Source of the DNA: JASGTU01 sp963821815
GTDB taxonomy: Bacteria > Chloroflexota > Anaerolineae > Caldilineales > Caldilineaceae
DNA length: 64,000 bases
Direction of reading: 5' to 3'
NCBI GenBank assembly: GCA_963821815.1
Contig: CAWGFG010000006.1
Span: 1,054,001 to 1,118,000, forward strand
Both the position numbers and the translations under genes were made by a program. The notes beneath the pieces were generated by a model, which worked only from the letters and a program-made list of their open reading frames with translations, did not search any database and was not told where the DNA came from. Positions within the stretch are counted from its first letter, which is position 1; every line of letters begins with the position of its first letter. Positions 54,305-63,256 of this stretch are shown one piece after another.

Positions 54305-55057
54305 CTACGGAGTAGCGAGCTTCCCGGCTGAGGAACGCGTTAGTATGCGGAAGCTCGTTGCGAATAGGATGAGGATTCCCGTCAGCAGATACATCGCACG
54401 CACTGCAGGCATAGAAGCATCGCTGCCTGTCATGATGCCGTGGACCAGCGCCAGAAAAAACGCTGCGTAAGACAGGTAGTGGAAGGAACGCCAAACCCGA
54501 CGACCGATCCATTTACGCACATAGAAACTGGCAATGAGCGCAATCAATAGATAGAGTGCAAGCGTGCCTAGCCCTGTCCATTGGGGTTCATAGGATGCGC
54601 TAAAGGGCAGCAATAGATCGACGGGACTGAATTGAATATACTGGTCACCCAGTAGCGAGACGGCATGAAACGCTGCGAAGATTACTGCTAGTGTCGGCAT
54701 GAACTGGTGCATACCATACAGAAATGATGGCTTCAGCGCTCCTTTGGCTAGTTTGCCGCTCATGGCGACGCCAAAGAAGGTGGCAAAGAAGAGTAGCAAG
54801 TACGCTACTATGCCGCTTGCGCGTGCCATGTACCAGTAAGCTGGCGTGTCGTCCGCAAGAGGGAGAGCCATAGCACCAGCTTCTTCGTTGATGATATCGG
54901 TGACAGTGCGGACGCTGCCTGTGATAGCCAATCCGTTTGGCGTAATGAACGATGATAGCAGCGCAACAGTTGCTATGACAGCCATAGCTCCTACTAAACT
55001 GCCACTCAGGATCACTAAAATATCAAAACTTCGTATTGGGCGTGTATTGCTCGTCAT
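54305..55057 (-). CDS. Ferric reductase-like transmembrane heme protein
   Basis: 250 residues from the ATG at 55057, five bases after GAAGG; a GTG at 55075 is possible. Six or seven membrane helices are present with the Ferric_reduct layout (as in MsrQ/YedZ and NOX): 'ASGIVAYLLLFFATFFGVAMSG', then 'GMHQFMPTLAVIFAAFHAVSLL' with two His, and 'WRSFHYLSYAAFFLALVHGIM' with two His spaced to bind b-type heme. An external loop at about 40-80 precedes the core. There is no FAD/NAD domain in the protein, so electrons must come from quinol or a partner. It is last in the cluster that includes ApbE. Confidence 0.82.
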   Translation of the reverse strand: MTSNTRPIRSFDILVILSGSLVGAMAVIATVALLSSFITPNGLAITGSVRTVTDIINEEAGAMALPLADDTPAYWYMARASGIVAYLLLFFATFFGVAMSGKLAKGALKPSFLYGMHQFMPTLAVIFAAFHAVSLLGDQYIQFSPVDLLLPFSASYEPQWTGLGTLALYLLIALIASFYVRKWIGRRVWRSFHYLSYAAFFLALVHGIMTGSDASMPAVRAMYLLTGILILFATSFRILTRSSAGKLATP

Positions 55058-55074
55058 GGTTGCCTTCGGAATCA

Positions 55075-55512
55075 CTATGAACCCCCGCTCTTCTGACTTG
55101 ACGAACCGCTGTTTCCACCGTTATTACTGGATGCAGGTGGTGGCGGCGGCGGCGGTAAAGCAGGTATTGCAGGTAAGGGCTCCATTGTTGGTAGCGCTGA
55201 TTGGACCGGCATTGCGGGCATAACTAACTCGAAAGCGTTACCGGATACAGATCCTGTCATATCGGCTGACGATAGATTGATCGTCAACGTGGGGATCGGT
55301 GCAGGCAAGGTTAAAGGCTCGATCGGGGGCAGGCTTAGCCTGTTTACAACGGGGAGTTCTGTTACAGGCACCACGTCTTGAAGTTGCTCACTTTTTGCCT
55401 CAGTATGGCCAATGACATTCCAGATGCCTATCGCCATCGTGAAGGCGAGTGCCGAAGTTATGGTTTTGCTGCGAGGCGAAAATTTGGTTGGTCCACGACT
55501 ACTAGACTTCAT
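55075..55512 (-). CDS. Proline-rich membrane-anchored protein
   Basis: 145 residues from the ATG at 55512, six bases after GAAGGA. A basic N terminus ('SSSRGPTKFSPRSK') precedes one hydrophobic segment ('ITSALAFTMAIGIWNVIG'). The rest is extracytoplasmic, Pro/Leu/Thr-rich ('LPPIEPLTLPAPIPTL', 'LPAIPALPPPPPPP') and ends in a Ser/Gly/Asn tail. There is no Cys and no cofactor motif. It lies between the ApbE gene (29 bp) and the ferric-reductase-like gene (17 bp), so it may be a linker or scaffold of that system. Function unknown. Confidence 0.72.
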   Translation of the reverse strand: MKSSSRGPTKFSPRSKTITSALAFTMAIGIWNVIGHTEAKSEQLQDVVPVTELPVVNRLSLPPIEPLTLPAPIPTLTINLSSADMTGSVSGNAFELVMPAMPVQSALPTMEPLPAIPALPPPPPPPASSNNGGNSGSSSQKSGGS

Positions 55513-55541
55513 TCTAGTCCTTCTTTCTGAATCCGTGTTCT

Positions 55542-56567
55542 TCACGCCAGCAGCGTCATATGGCGCACAATGCCTTGTGTTGTCAGCACCGTGCCATCTG
55601 TTAGCTGTAGCATTCCATCAACGCCGCGCCCGGACAGGAACGCCAGCCCGCTACGGCTACCAAGGATGAGCGCGCTCTTGGCGTAGATTTCAGCCATTGT
55701 GGCTCTGGGCGCTACAACCGTGACCGCCAGCAGATCGGTAGCTGCTGGAAGACCCGTGCGCGGGTCGATGATGTGATGCATGTGTATTCCATCTCGCCAC
55801 CAGCTTCGCTTTACAGTGGTTGATGTGGTCACCGCAGCATTTGATACCACTAGAGTGGCTATGCTTCTTTCCGGATCGCGTGCGTCTTCAATCTCGATCT
55901 CCCAGCCGGACGTGCCGCCTGGCGCTCCGTAGGCGTATAGATCGCCGCCGGCGTTGAGTAGGAACGGCCCTTGCACGTGAAGAAAATCCGAGCACCGATC
56001 GACCGTCCAGCCTTTGCCAATACCGCCTAGGTCCAGGCGCAGCCTAGTTGGGCGACTCACCTGAAGCGCTGCTCTGTACAGCTTGACATCCTGGATGTCC
56101 ATTCTGCGCTGCGTCCCCCAGTCCACATTGACGCCTTTCGTGTTCGATATATTCGTGCCTTCCATCAAGGTATTAGCACGATCAATAAGTTCGAAACTAT
56201 GGTCGTAGCCCACACGCTCAAGATCGTCCAAGACAGCCGGATCAAACAGTCCTTCAGTCGCCTGGTTAGCCCACTTTGCCGCTTCCAGTATACTGAATAG
56301 TTCGGAACTGACTCGACACGTCGTTTCGCCACACTCATTTAGCCTTGACAGTTCACTAGACGGGCGAAAGCGCGATAATCGCTGTTCATTCTGTTCAAAG
56401 AATGACTCCACGTACTGACCTAGTTGAGAGTTTTCGCCATAATAATTCAGATGGATCGATGTGTTCATGGCACGAAAGTGGCGTTCACGCCACACGGCAG
56501 CACCGGCAGCGTGTTTGTCCTGTGCGAGTTGCTGTTGGACGTCTGCTCTAGTCGTCATCGTGCTCAT
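55542..56567 (-). CDS. apbE: FAD:protein FMN transferase (ApbE family)
   Basis: 341 residues from the ATG at 56567; a second ATG at 56558 is equally possible. Upstream sequence overlaps the coiled-coil gene. ApbE features: 'MNTSIHLNYYGENS' at the N terminus (near strand 1), 'ATEGLFDPAVLDDLE', 'RLDLGGIGKGWTVDR', 'FLLNAGGDLYAYG', 'AAVTTSTTVKRSW' and 'HHIIDPRTGLPA'. ApbE attaches FMN covalently to Ser/Thr of exported electron-transfer proteins. No signal peptide is evident here. No FMN_bind-domain substrate is present in the window, so the acceptor must be encoded elsewhere or be unconventional. It sits beside the heme membrane protein. Confidence 0.9.
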   Translation of the reverse strand: MSTMTTRADVQQQLAQDKHAAGAAVWRERHFRAMNTSIHLNYYGENSQLGQYVESFFEQNEQRLSRFRPSSELSRLNECGETTCRVSSELFSILEAAKWANQATEGLFDPAVLDDLERVGYDHSFELIDRANTLMEGTNISNTKGVNVDWGTQRRMDIQDVKLYRAALQVSRPTRLRLDLGGIGKGWTVDRCSDFLHVQGPFLLNAGGDLYAYGAPGGTSGWEIEIEDARDPERSIATLVVSNAAVTTSTTVKRSWWRDGIHMHHIIDPRTGLPAATDLLAVTVVAPRATMAEIYAKSALILGSRSGLAFLSGRGVDGMLQLTDGTVLTTQGIVRHMTLLA

Positions 56568-57138
56568 GTTCGTTTTCTTCGTGCCCGTCGTGCTCGTTAT
56601 CATCATCGTTACCTGAGTAACCCGAGCTTCCGTTATCGGCATTGACTGTGCCAGCAGACTGTTGCATTGACAGTTCGTTCTGCGCCGACTCGATGGCAGC
56701 CAGAGTCGCATCCAGGTTTTGTCGCAATTGGGTCTCATTCGCCTGTAACGCCGCTATCTGCTGCTCATAGCTTGCGGCATCCTGGCTTAGTGCAGCCTGC
56801 AAAGCCTCGAATTCCACCTGTGAAGCAGCGATCGATGACTCTTTGGCTTGTACGGCTTCTTGACCGCGAGATATCTGTTGTTGTGCCTCTTGAATCTTGC
56901 TAGCATACTCAGCGTCCATCACTTCCAATCTGGATTTCATATCCGCAACGGTGTTTTGAAGGGCGCGCTCTTGCGAGAGAAAAGCATTCGTCGGATCATA
57001 TACTTCATTCGCTGCGGATGGCGGCGCTGCCAAAGCATGCCCGACAGGGGTAGGTTCACGGTTGGTGTATACGATATATGCACTTGTAACCAGCAAGGAC
57101 AAGAGTGCGGACAGTAGAAATGCGCTCGATCTTTTCAT
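56548..57138 (-). CDS. Membrane-anchored coiled-coil protein with acidic/His-rich C-terminal tail
   Basis: 196 residues from the ATG at 57138, after AAGGAAAATAGGC. An N-terminal hydrophobic segment (residues 4-22, 'SAFLLSALLSLLVTSAYIV') anchors it. Residues about 50-160 form a long coiled coil ('RALQNTVADMKSRLEVMDAEYASKIQEAQQQ', written here in its heptad-rich form). The last 20 residues are almost only Asp, Glu, His, Asn and Gly ('NDDDNEHDGHEENEHEHDDD'), which could bind divalent metal. The ApbE start overlaps its end. A related coiled-coil protein is encoded just upstream. No known family. Confidence 0.78.
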   Translation of the reverse strand: MKRSSAFLLSALLSLLVTSAYIVYTNREPTPVGHALAAPPSAANEVYDPTNAFLSQERALQNTVADMKSRLEVMDAEYASKIQEAQQQISRGQEAVQAKESSIAASQVEFEALQAALSQDAASYEQQIAALQANETQLRQNLDATLAAIESAQNELSMQQSAGTVNADNGSSGYSGNDDDNEHDGHEENEHEHDDD

Positions 57139-57217
57139 GCCTATTTTCCTTACATACATTCTGAATGGATCTATAAACCACTGACGATCAACACTACAGC
57201 CATAGCTAGTGGCAAGC

Positions 57218-57703
57218 TTATCTGCCCAACAGTTGGTTGACCTCTGCAAGTCGTACCTGCGCTTCATTCAACCTAGACGTGATCTCAGCCGCGCGACCTG
57301 CATATTCCGTGGATGTCTGTGCCAAAAGCTGTGCGTATTGGTCATTGCGAGTGTCGCGTTCTGCTCGCACATCATCAAGCTGCTGCAGCAATAGCTGATC
57401 CTGCTGTTCTAGCCCGCTTAGTTTTTCGTCGATCGTCGCCTGAACTGCGTCCAATTCAGCAAGCTGCCCTGCATAGGTTGTTTGGCGCTCACTCAAGCTC
57501 TGCTGAAGCTGCGCAATCTGAGCTTGCAGCGTGGCGGTGCGTACTGCGAATTGTTCTGCGTTCTGAGGCGTGACCGGTTGCACCGGAACGGGAGCGGCGC
57601 TCGCATCCGCCGGATTATTCAACGGCGCTAATCCGAAAAAGATCACGGCGCTAACGAGCGCAACAGAAACGATCATAACTACAATCAATACAGGATTCTT
57701 CAT
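57218..57703 (-). CDS. Membrane-anchored coiled-coil protein
   Basis: 161 residues. It has one N-terminal membrane helix (residues 4-26, 'PVLIVVMIVSVALVSAVIFFG'), a Pro/Ala/Val linker and a long coiled coil (about 55-160) rich in Gln, Leu, Ala and Glu. It resembles the next gene's product in architecture but lacks the acidic/His tail. It is 79 bp upstream of that gene and is the first structural gene of the cluster, with the regulator and kinase genes further upstream across a 384-bp gap. It may oligomerise with the neighbouring protein. Confidence 0.75.
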   Translation of the reverse strand: MKNPVLIVVMIVSVALVSAVIFFGLAPLNNPADASAAPVPVQPVTPQNAEQFAVRTATLQAQIAQLQQSLSERQTTYAGQLAELDAVQATIDEKLSGLEQQDQLLLQQLDDVRAERDTRNDQYAQLLAQTSTEYAGRAAEITSRLNEAQVRLAEVNQLLGR

Positions 57704-58087
57704 AGGATATTCACTCCTCTGCTAAGTTTGTCCGGCGTATAATCGGACCAGAACAGACAGTTGCTGCGTCTCCAGTCGTCTAGACTGGCTGCGCTTTTCT
57801 GTCGATCTACGTAGACCTAGGCTAACTGAGTGCGTCCTGAAAATGGTTAGGATTGCTTTATGTGTAGGTTAAGACTTACCTGATCAGCCCCTCCCGTTGT
57901 GTGGAAGTTCACGACCAAGCGAGCGAAATTCAGCAGTGCGCATTTGCTAAAACAACGTTATCGTTGACTGACCGTACAGCACTACCGAGGTGGGAGCTGA
58001 TGCAAGCTGAGCTTTCTCAACAATAATGGGTAACGCTGCTAGGGCAGCGCGAGACGTGCCGCCCTAAGGGGTAAAATGCCTAGATGG
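57704..58087. other. Intergenic region with hairpins, promoter area of the coiled-coil/ApbE operon
   Basis: No gene. An imperfect inverted repeat (TAGGGCAGC at 58040-58048, GCCGCCCTA at 58058-58066, one mismatch) lies 22 bp past the kinase stop and may terminate it. A smaller repeat (CCAGTC-GTCTA-GACTGG) lies near the operon start and could be an operator. Confidence 0.45.
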
Positions 58088-59683
58088 CTATTTGGGGAGG
58101 GGAAAGAAAACGGTAAAGGTAGTTCCCTGATTTTCTACACTCGAGACGCGAATCTGCCCGTTATTTAGTTCGACCAACTTCTGAACAATCGCCAGACCCA
58201 GTCCAGCGCCACTTCCAGCAGAAGAGGCGGACCGTGAGCTCTGGCGGCTGCGTGCTTTGTCCACTCGATAGAAATACTCAAAGATTCGGTCGACGTCTTC
58301 GCTGGGGATTCCAGAACCGGAATCGTTTACCGAGATGGCGACGCCAGCCGCGCCCTGAGAACTGTCTGGTGCTGCCCACAATTCGACCGCGCCGCCTGCA
58401 GGTGTGTACTTAATTGCATTGTCCAGTAGATTGAGGATAACTGTCTCCACCTCATCCACGCGTACTGCTAGTGCTGGAAGATCTTCGGCAATGTGCTGGC
58501 TAAAGTCGAGAGACGCAGATTCTGAGCGCAGGCGAACCGACTCCGCAAGAGATAGTAGCATTGGCCGAATATCGACTGGCGTCTCAGAAGGCGCGGGACG
58601 GTCGTTTCCCATCCTGCTCAAGTCCAACATCACCGTGGCCAGACGCCCCATGCGGTCAGCCTCGCTATCGATCTCATGCAGGTACCGCATATTCAGGACT
58701 GGATCCTCTCCAGCAAGCGACAGAAGGGCTTCGCTGCGCAGCTTTATGTTGGTCAGTGGCGTGCGGAGTTCGTGGCTGGCGTTGGCAATGAAGATGTGTT
58801 GTCGGCGCATCATCTCCTGTAATTCGCGTACCATATAGTCGAACGTACGTGCGAGCGAGCCAATCTCATCTCTTGACTGGATGTCTGCCGTCTGCGACAG
58901 GTCTCCGGACGCCACAGCCAGTGCGGTCTTCTCGAGCTTCCTGATGGGCTGAACTAGTCTGCCCGCGATCCAGAAGCTAAGTACAGTGGCTAGGATCAGC
59001 GCTGCCGCACCGGCAAGAACCACATCGCGCGCCAGGGCGCGAATTGGCGCAAGAACATCGCGCATAGGCTGAGCTATCCGTATGATCCCCAGCAGTTGAT
59101 TACCGATTTGTACTGGAGCCGCCGCGAAGAGGTATTTATCGCCAGTTGCAGGATCGGAGCGCACGTCATGCTGTTCAACAAGATTCATGGCTGCCTGGAT
59201 TTCTGCCGCTTCGATTTGGTTGGCTATCATGCCCGGTTGACCGCGACTGTCGACTATTGGATCGCCACGGACGTCAATGATAGTCACCCAGAGGCTATCC
59301 TCTTCGGCGAACCGATTGGCGAGATTCTGCAGACCTTCCGTTCCTGGCACGCTTTCGGCGGTGATATTCTCACTGTGTTCGCTGTCATCTTCGCCGATGT
59401 CATCCTTTGCCTCTGATTCGCTCTCATGATGTTCGTAGTCCTCAAGTTCGCGCGAGTATCCACTAAGGGGATCTTCCAACGCGTTTGCTGCCAACAGCGC
59501 CCGTACTTCAAGATCGTGCTCTGCCTGGTTCAGCTGCAGGCTGTACACAGAGTTGATCACGAGCATCATAAGCAGGCTGAGTACAATAAGAAATAGCGCG
59601 CCGTAGTTGACGATCAGACGGTAGTGGAGCCTCCGCCGCCAGGGAAGAGGAGAAGTGGATGGCGCAGATTCCGTTCTAGGCAC
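58088..59683 (-). CDS. HAMP-containing sensor histidine kinase with acidic/His-rich sensor loop
   Basis: 531 residues from a GTG at 59683 (8-bp overlap with the regulator gene); a TTG at 59722 is an alternative. TM1 is at about 22-42. An extracytoplasmic sensor of about 140 residues contains a stretch dense in Glu, Asp, Ser and His ('YEHHESESEAKDDIGEDDSE'). TM2 is at about 215-240, then HAMP, HisKA ('FIANASHELRTPLTNIKL') and HATPase_c ('LLDNAIKYTPAGG', 'VNDSGSGIP', 'GAGLGLAIV'). It forms the cognate pair with 59676-60419. The acidic/His-rich loop matches the composition of the coiled-coil tail at 56548 and suggests sensing of a divalent metal or cationic ligand. Confidence 0.92.
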   Translation of the reverse strand: MPRTESAPSTSPLPWRRRLHYRLIVNYGALFLIVLSLLMMLVINSVYSLQLNQAEHDLEVRALLAANALEDPLSGYSRELEDYEHHESESEAKDDIGEDDSEHSENITAESVPGTEGLQNLANRFAEEDSLWVTIIDVRGDPIVDSRGQPGMIANQIEAAEIQAAMNLVEQHDVRSDPATGDKYLFAAAPVQIGNQLLGIIRIAQPMRDVLAPIRALARDVVLAGAAALILATVLSFWIAGRLVQPIRKLEKTALAVASGDLSQTADIQSRDEIGSLARTFDYMVRELQEMMRRQHIFIANASHELRTPLTNIKLRSEALLSLAGEDPVLNMRYLHEIDSEADRMGRLATVMLDLSRMGNDRPAPSETPVDIRPMLLSLAESVRLRSESASLDFSQHIAEDLPALAVRVDEVETVILNLLDNAIKYTPAGGAVELWAAPDSSQGAAGVAISVNDSGSGIPSEDVDRIFEYFYRVDKARSRQSSRSASSAGSGAGLGLAIVQKLVELNNGQIRVSSVENQGTTFTVFFPLPK

Positions 59684-60419
59684 GGCTGGAGATTTCGCTA
59701 GCTGCCACAAGTCGGTAGCCAACGCCGCGAATCGTCAAGATCAGTTTGGGATTTCCCGCATCACGCTCTAGCTTCTCGCGCAGCCAGCGAATATGAACAT
59801 CCAACGTTCGTGGATCACCGATCCATTCCTCGCCCCACACGCAATCAACCAATTCTGTTCGCCGGACTGCGGCTCCATCCGCATCGACCAACGCCATGAA
59901 TAAAGAGTATTCGCGATTTGAGAGATGGACAGGCTGATCATCCACCGACACTTGATAACGTGATCGATCGATTGTAATGTGGGCAAGGTGAATCAGTTGC
60001 GAGTTATTCGTCTCTAGGCTGTCAGGATACGATGACTGCTGTGCGTTGTCGATTTCGATTCTGCGCAACACGGCACGGATGCGAGCTACTAGTTCGCGAA
60101 CACTAAATGGCTTGGTCAAGTAGTCGTCGGCGCCCAATTCCAGACCGAGCACACGATCGATTTCTTCACCGCGCGCTGTGAGCATAATGATAGGAACATT
60201 ACTCTCTGCTCGCAGTTCTCGGCAGACCTCCCAGCCCTGTTTCTTTGGCATCATGACGTCCAGGAGAACGACATCAGGCTTCAAATTGCGCGCTTTAGAC
60301 AAGGCTTCTTCACCGTCGGAAGCAACAACGACCTCGAAGCCTTCACGCCGCAATTGCAGCCCAAGCGGGTCCACGATCATCGTGTCATCGTCAGCCAACA
60401 GAATAGTTTCGCCTGCCAA
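59676..60419 (-). CDS. OmpR/PhoB-family response regulator, TTG start
   Basis: 247 residues. The TTG at 60419 has AGAAGGAAC nearby. The receiver domain has Asp10-12, phospho-acceptor Asp54 ('VVLLDVMMPKKQGWE'), Thr81 and Lys103 ('DDYLTKPFSVRELVARI'). A winged-helix trans_reg_C domain follows, with 'LSNREYSLFMALV', 'RTELVDCVWGEEWIGDPRTLDVHIRWLREKLE' and 'TIRGVGYRLV', shown here only in part. It likely controls the coiled-coil/ApbE/heme operon downstream, since those genes follow directly on the same strand. Confidence 0.94.
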   Translation of the reverse strand: MAGETILLADDDTMIVDPLGLQLRREGFEVVVASDGEEALSKARNLKPDVVLLDVMMPKKQGWEVCRELRAESNVPIIMLTARGEEIDRVLGLELGADDYLTKPFSVRELVARIRAVLRRIEIDNAQQSSYPDSLETNNSQLIHLAHITIDRSRYQVSVDDQPVHLSNREYSLFMALVDADGAAVRRTELVDCVWGEEWIGDPRTLDVHIRWLREKLERDAGNPKLILTIRGVGYRLVAASEISSRA

Positions 60420-60881
60420 TTGGTTCCTTCTCGTCCAACTGATGAGCGCCGCTACAGAGAATACTGAAACTGCACACGAACGCTTCGTTGCTTTTGCTAT
60501 CCCATTATTGTGGCACAGATAGCGTAGGAGTCGTTCAAGGTCAGAATAGCATCTTATTAAGACTATGTTAAGTAAACTGGGGTCAAGCGCGACCTACTCC
60601 TATACATTCTTGCAAGCTCTAGCACAACGACAAACACGAGACATAGTTCCTACCGTCGAACGCCGTTCTTGCTCGCACCAGGCAATCCGTTCAGCGCACT
60701 ACTTTGCCTCCGCGTATGGCTTATCGACATGCACTAACCCGACTATGCAACGACTTTTGCTCAGTCCGTACGTCCACAAATTGTCGTGTTCAAAATCAGG
60801 TGAGCCACGCAAACGGCAATCTACCAGATGATCCATGCTGCTTCTACAAAGATCGGGTGATAAATACCGTGCGGTAGTTCA
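60420..60881. other. Intergenic region, nothing recognised
   Basis: About 460 bp without supported ORFs. The left end should carry the promoter of the two-component operon; the right end is the 3' flank of the MFS gene. Confidence 0.45.
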
Positions 60882-62165
60882 CTATGGCAGATGGCGCAGT
60901 TCCGGGGTCCAGACCAGGATAGAGAATGCCAGGCCCAGGCAGATTGCCGCACTGATTACGATCGCCCTAGTAATACCGATAAACTCAGCAGCGCTACCAA
61001 CAAGAAGGTTGCCAAATGGGGCGAACCCGAAAAACGTTAACGTATACAGACTCAGAACACGTCCGCGCATTTCATCGCGCACTCGTGTTTGCAACAAGGT
61101 ATTGATAAGCGTGAAGACTATCATAAAGGCGACGCCAAGCGCCACAGCCAGCGCCAGAGCAAGTAAATAATTCGTGTTGACGGCAAAGAATATCAGGATG
61201 ATGGGGAAGATTAAAATAGCCGTGGACATCCATTGCCCTCGCTTTTCTCGGTCACCGTAATGCGCGACCACGAGAGCGCCGAAGACTGCGCCGATGCCCG
61301 ATGCGGCGTTGATTGCGCCAAATGCCCCCGGCCCTTGCCCTAAAACCTTGTCGACAAATGCCGGTAATACGGTGCCGTACGATAAACCAAACATGCTGAA
61401 CGCAAATGCCAGCAGCAACAGCGCGCGCAAGTCGTGGTTGTCCCGCACGTAGGCAAGACCGCTCTTCAGTTTCTTCCATGGCGACTGCGTTTCAACCCGG
61501 TTTTCCCTCGGCGTTAGCCGCATGGCCAACAATGCGCTGATAACCGCAAGGAATGTAAACCCGTTTAACGTGAAGCACCAGGCGGCTCCTACCGCAGCCA
61601 ACAATACGCCGCCTATGGCAGGCCCGATAATGCGTGCGCTGTTAAAGGTCATGGAGTTCAATGCAATGGCATTGGGCAGATCTTCACGGCCAACCATCTC
61701 GACCGCAAACGCCTGCCTTGCCGGACCGTCAAACGCATTCACCACACCCATCAGCATCGCTATCAACACAATTTGCCACACCTGAACCACGCCTGTAAAG
61801 GTCAGCAACGCAAGCACGAATGCCAATATCATCGCTATGCTTTGTGTTGTAACTAGCAGAGCCCGCTTAGACACCTGATCAACTATTACGCCAGCCCAGG
61901 GTGAGACAATGAGAACTGGGATGGCAGCCGAAAATCCTACGATGCCGAGTGCTAATTCGGAACCGCTGATCTGATAGACCAGCCAGCCCTGTGCGATGAT
62001 CTGCATCCAAGTGCCAGCCAAAGAAACAAGTTGCCCGCCTAGAAACAGGCGATAGTTACGATGGCGAACAGCAGCAAAGGTCTTTGGGATCCTGAACTGG
62101 CGGGCCCGCATGGGAAGAATCTCAGGTGGTACGTTCGGCGAGCGCGGCGGATCAATATTGGTCAC
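60882..62165 (-). CDS. MFS transporter, EntS-like (MFS_3)
   Basis: 427 residues with 12 membrane helices, starting at a GTG. The N terminus 'FRIPKTFAAVRHRNYRLFLGGQLVSLAGTWMQ' and 'GWLVYQISGSELALGIVGFSAAIPVLIVSPWAGVIVDQ' is typical of MFS_3 (enterobactin exporter and similar). 'NAFDGPARQAFAVEMVGREDLPNAIALNSMTFN' is another signature. The substrate is unknown; siderophore export is only one possibility, and no siderophore biosynthesis gene is in the window. It stands alone with gaps of about 460 and 750 bp. Confidence 0.9.
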   Translation of the reverse strand: MTNIDPPRSPNVPPEILPMRARQFRIPKTFAAVRHRNYRLFLGGQLVSLAGTWMQIIAQGWLVYQISGSELALGIVGFSAAIPVLIVSPWAGVIVDQVSKRALLVTTQSIAMILAFVLALLTFTGVVQVWQIVLIAMLMGVVNAFDGPARQAFAVEMVGREDLPNAIALNSMTFNSARIIGPAIGGVLLAAVGAAWCFTLNGFTFLAVISALLAMRLTPRENRVETQSPWKKLKSGLAYVRDNHDLRALLLLAFAFSMFGLSYGTVLPAFVDKVLGQGPGAFGAINAASGIGAVFGALVVAHYGDREKRGQWMSTAILIFPIILIFFAVNTNYLLALALAVALGVAFMIVFTLINTLLQTRVRDEMRGRVLSLYTLTFFGFAPFGNLLVGSAAEFIGITRAIVISAAICLGLAFSILVWTPELRHLP

Positions 62166-62911
62166 AATAGGGTCCAGTCTAAAATGGAAGGGACACAGTC
62201 GAGAGTAGTCATAAGCCTAAATTGTACAGCATTTAAACTCTTGCGATAACGCTCGATTCAGTTGACCAGGTCTGGTAAACGGGGATGAGGTGGCAAGAGT
62301 CTCACAACGAGATAATTGGCAACGCGCCAATGCAAAATATGATAGCACAAGCAATGACTCCGCAAATAAACCTTAGCATGCGAATGCTAAGTCGTATGTG
62401 AGGCCGCCTGGCGCTTCACCTGCCGCCGTAATAGCAGACTCGCTATATGCCCATTACATGAAATATGCATACGATGATGAGCGAGAAACCACGTCTCAAG
62501 AAAACTGTACAGCAGAGGAAATGTCGAGTGGACGCCCAGCGGAAACGGTTTCGGCGATTGCGCTTGTCACCAAACTGAGACGAATGAAATATTAGGTTTA
62601 GTGGAGTGCGTACAGTAGGCTGAACGGATCGAGATTAGCGCCTTAGTTAGGAAAGAGCATATTTCTTTCTCACGAAAGACAGCCTTATTCGTTATGAGGC
62701 GAGTCGAATTGCTGCGGACTATCCGATGACGGAAGCTACGCGCGAATGGGTATCGCTTGCTTGCTGATGCTCTGGAATGTATATGCCATTCGCAGAGAGG
62801 ATCAGCGCCCTCAACGACAACTTCTGCACCTACAAAGTCATGAGAACTTGAAATGCTGATCTAGATAGACTAAGAAATTCGGTACTCAAATATGAAAAAC
62901 TGGCAAACTGC
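62166..62911. other. Intergenic region, no gene recognised
   Basis: About 750 bp. A 65-codon plus-strand ORF (62398-62595) has no domain or ribosome site. No strong hairpins or repeats were seen. Confidence 0.45.
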
Positions 62912-63256
62912 CTACGATTCTTGTGTCATGAACCGTGCGATCACCTCCACAAGGTCACTCGTCGACAACTCCAGTAGTTGTTGTCGCGACCAGACCAATC
63001 CTCTGTTTTGGCTAGGGTCGATGCCCACCATAAGCAGATTTGGCAATTTCATCGTCAATTTCTGAAGTTGCATTGTCTGAACAGCGCCTACATCGTAGAT
63101 GATGACTTCAGGACCTAGCGCATCTAGATTCTGCTCAGTGATTTGCGGTACTTCAAAATCAATGAGTTCAAGATTGGCATAGGACAGCAGGCTGGCCCGC
63201 AGACCAGCTAGCACTAACGTATCGCCATATAATAGGACCTTCAGCCGCTTTTCCAT
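62912..63256 (-). CDS. Degenerate (pseudo-)receiver protein
   Basis: 114 residues with the length and secondary-structure rhythm of a receiver domain: 'KVLLYGDTLVLAGLRASLLSYANLELI', 'PEVIIYDVGAVQTM' with Asp at the phospho-acceptor place, 'LLMVGIDPSQN', and a final helix. The acidic pair is reduced to one Asp ('LYGDT'), and the conserved Thr/Ser and Lys are absent ('WSRQQLLELSTSD'). It probably does not undergo normal phosphorylation and may act by protein contact. It is a distant relative of the lone receivers at 7316-7684 and 24197-24577. Confidence 0.6.
   Translation of the reverse strand: MEKRLKVLLYGDTLVLAGLRASLLSYANLELIDFEVPQITEQNLDALGPEVIIYDVGAVQTMQLQKLTMKLPNLLMVGIDPSQNRGLVWSRQQLLELSTSDLVEVIARFMTQES

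Noticed and set aside
54305..55512. TGSV segments in the heme protein and Pro-rich protein as FMN attachment sites
   Set aside because: They do not fit the (S/T)GAT-x-(S/T) consensus closely enough and occur without an FMN_bind domain.
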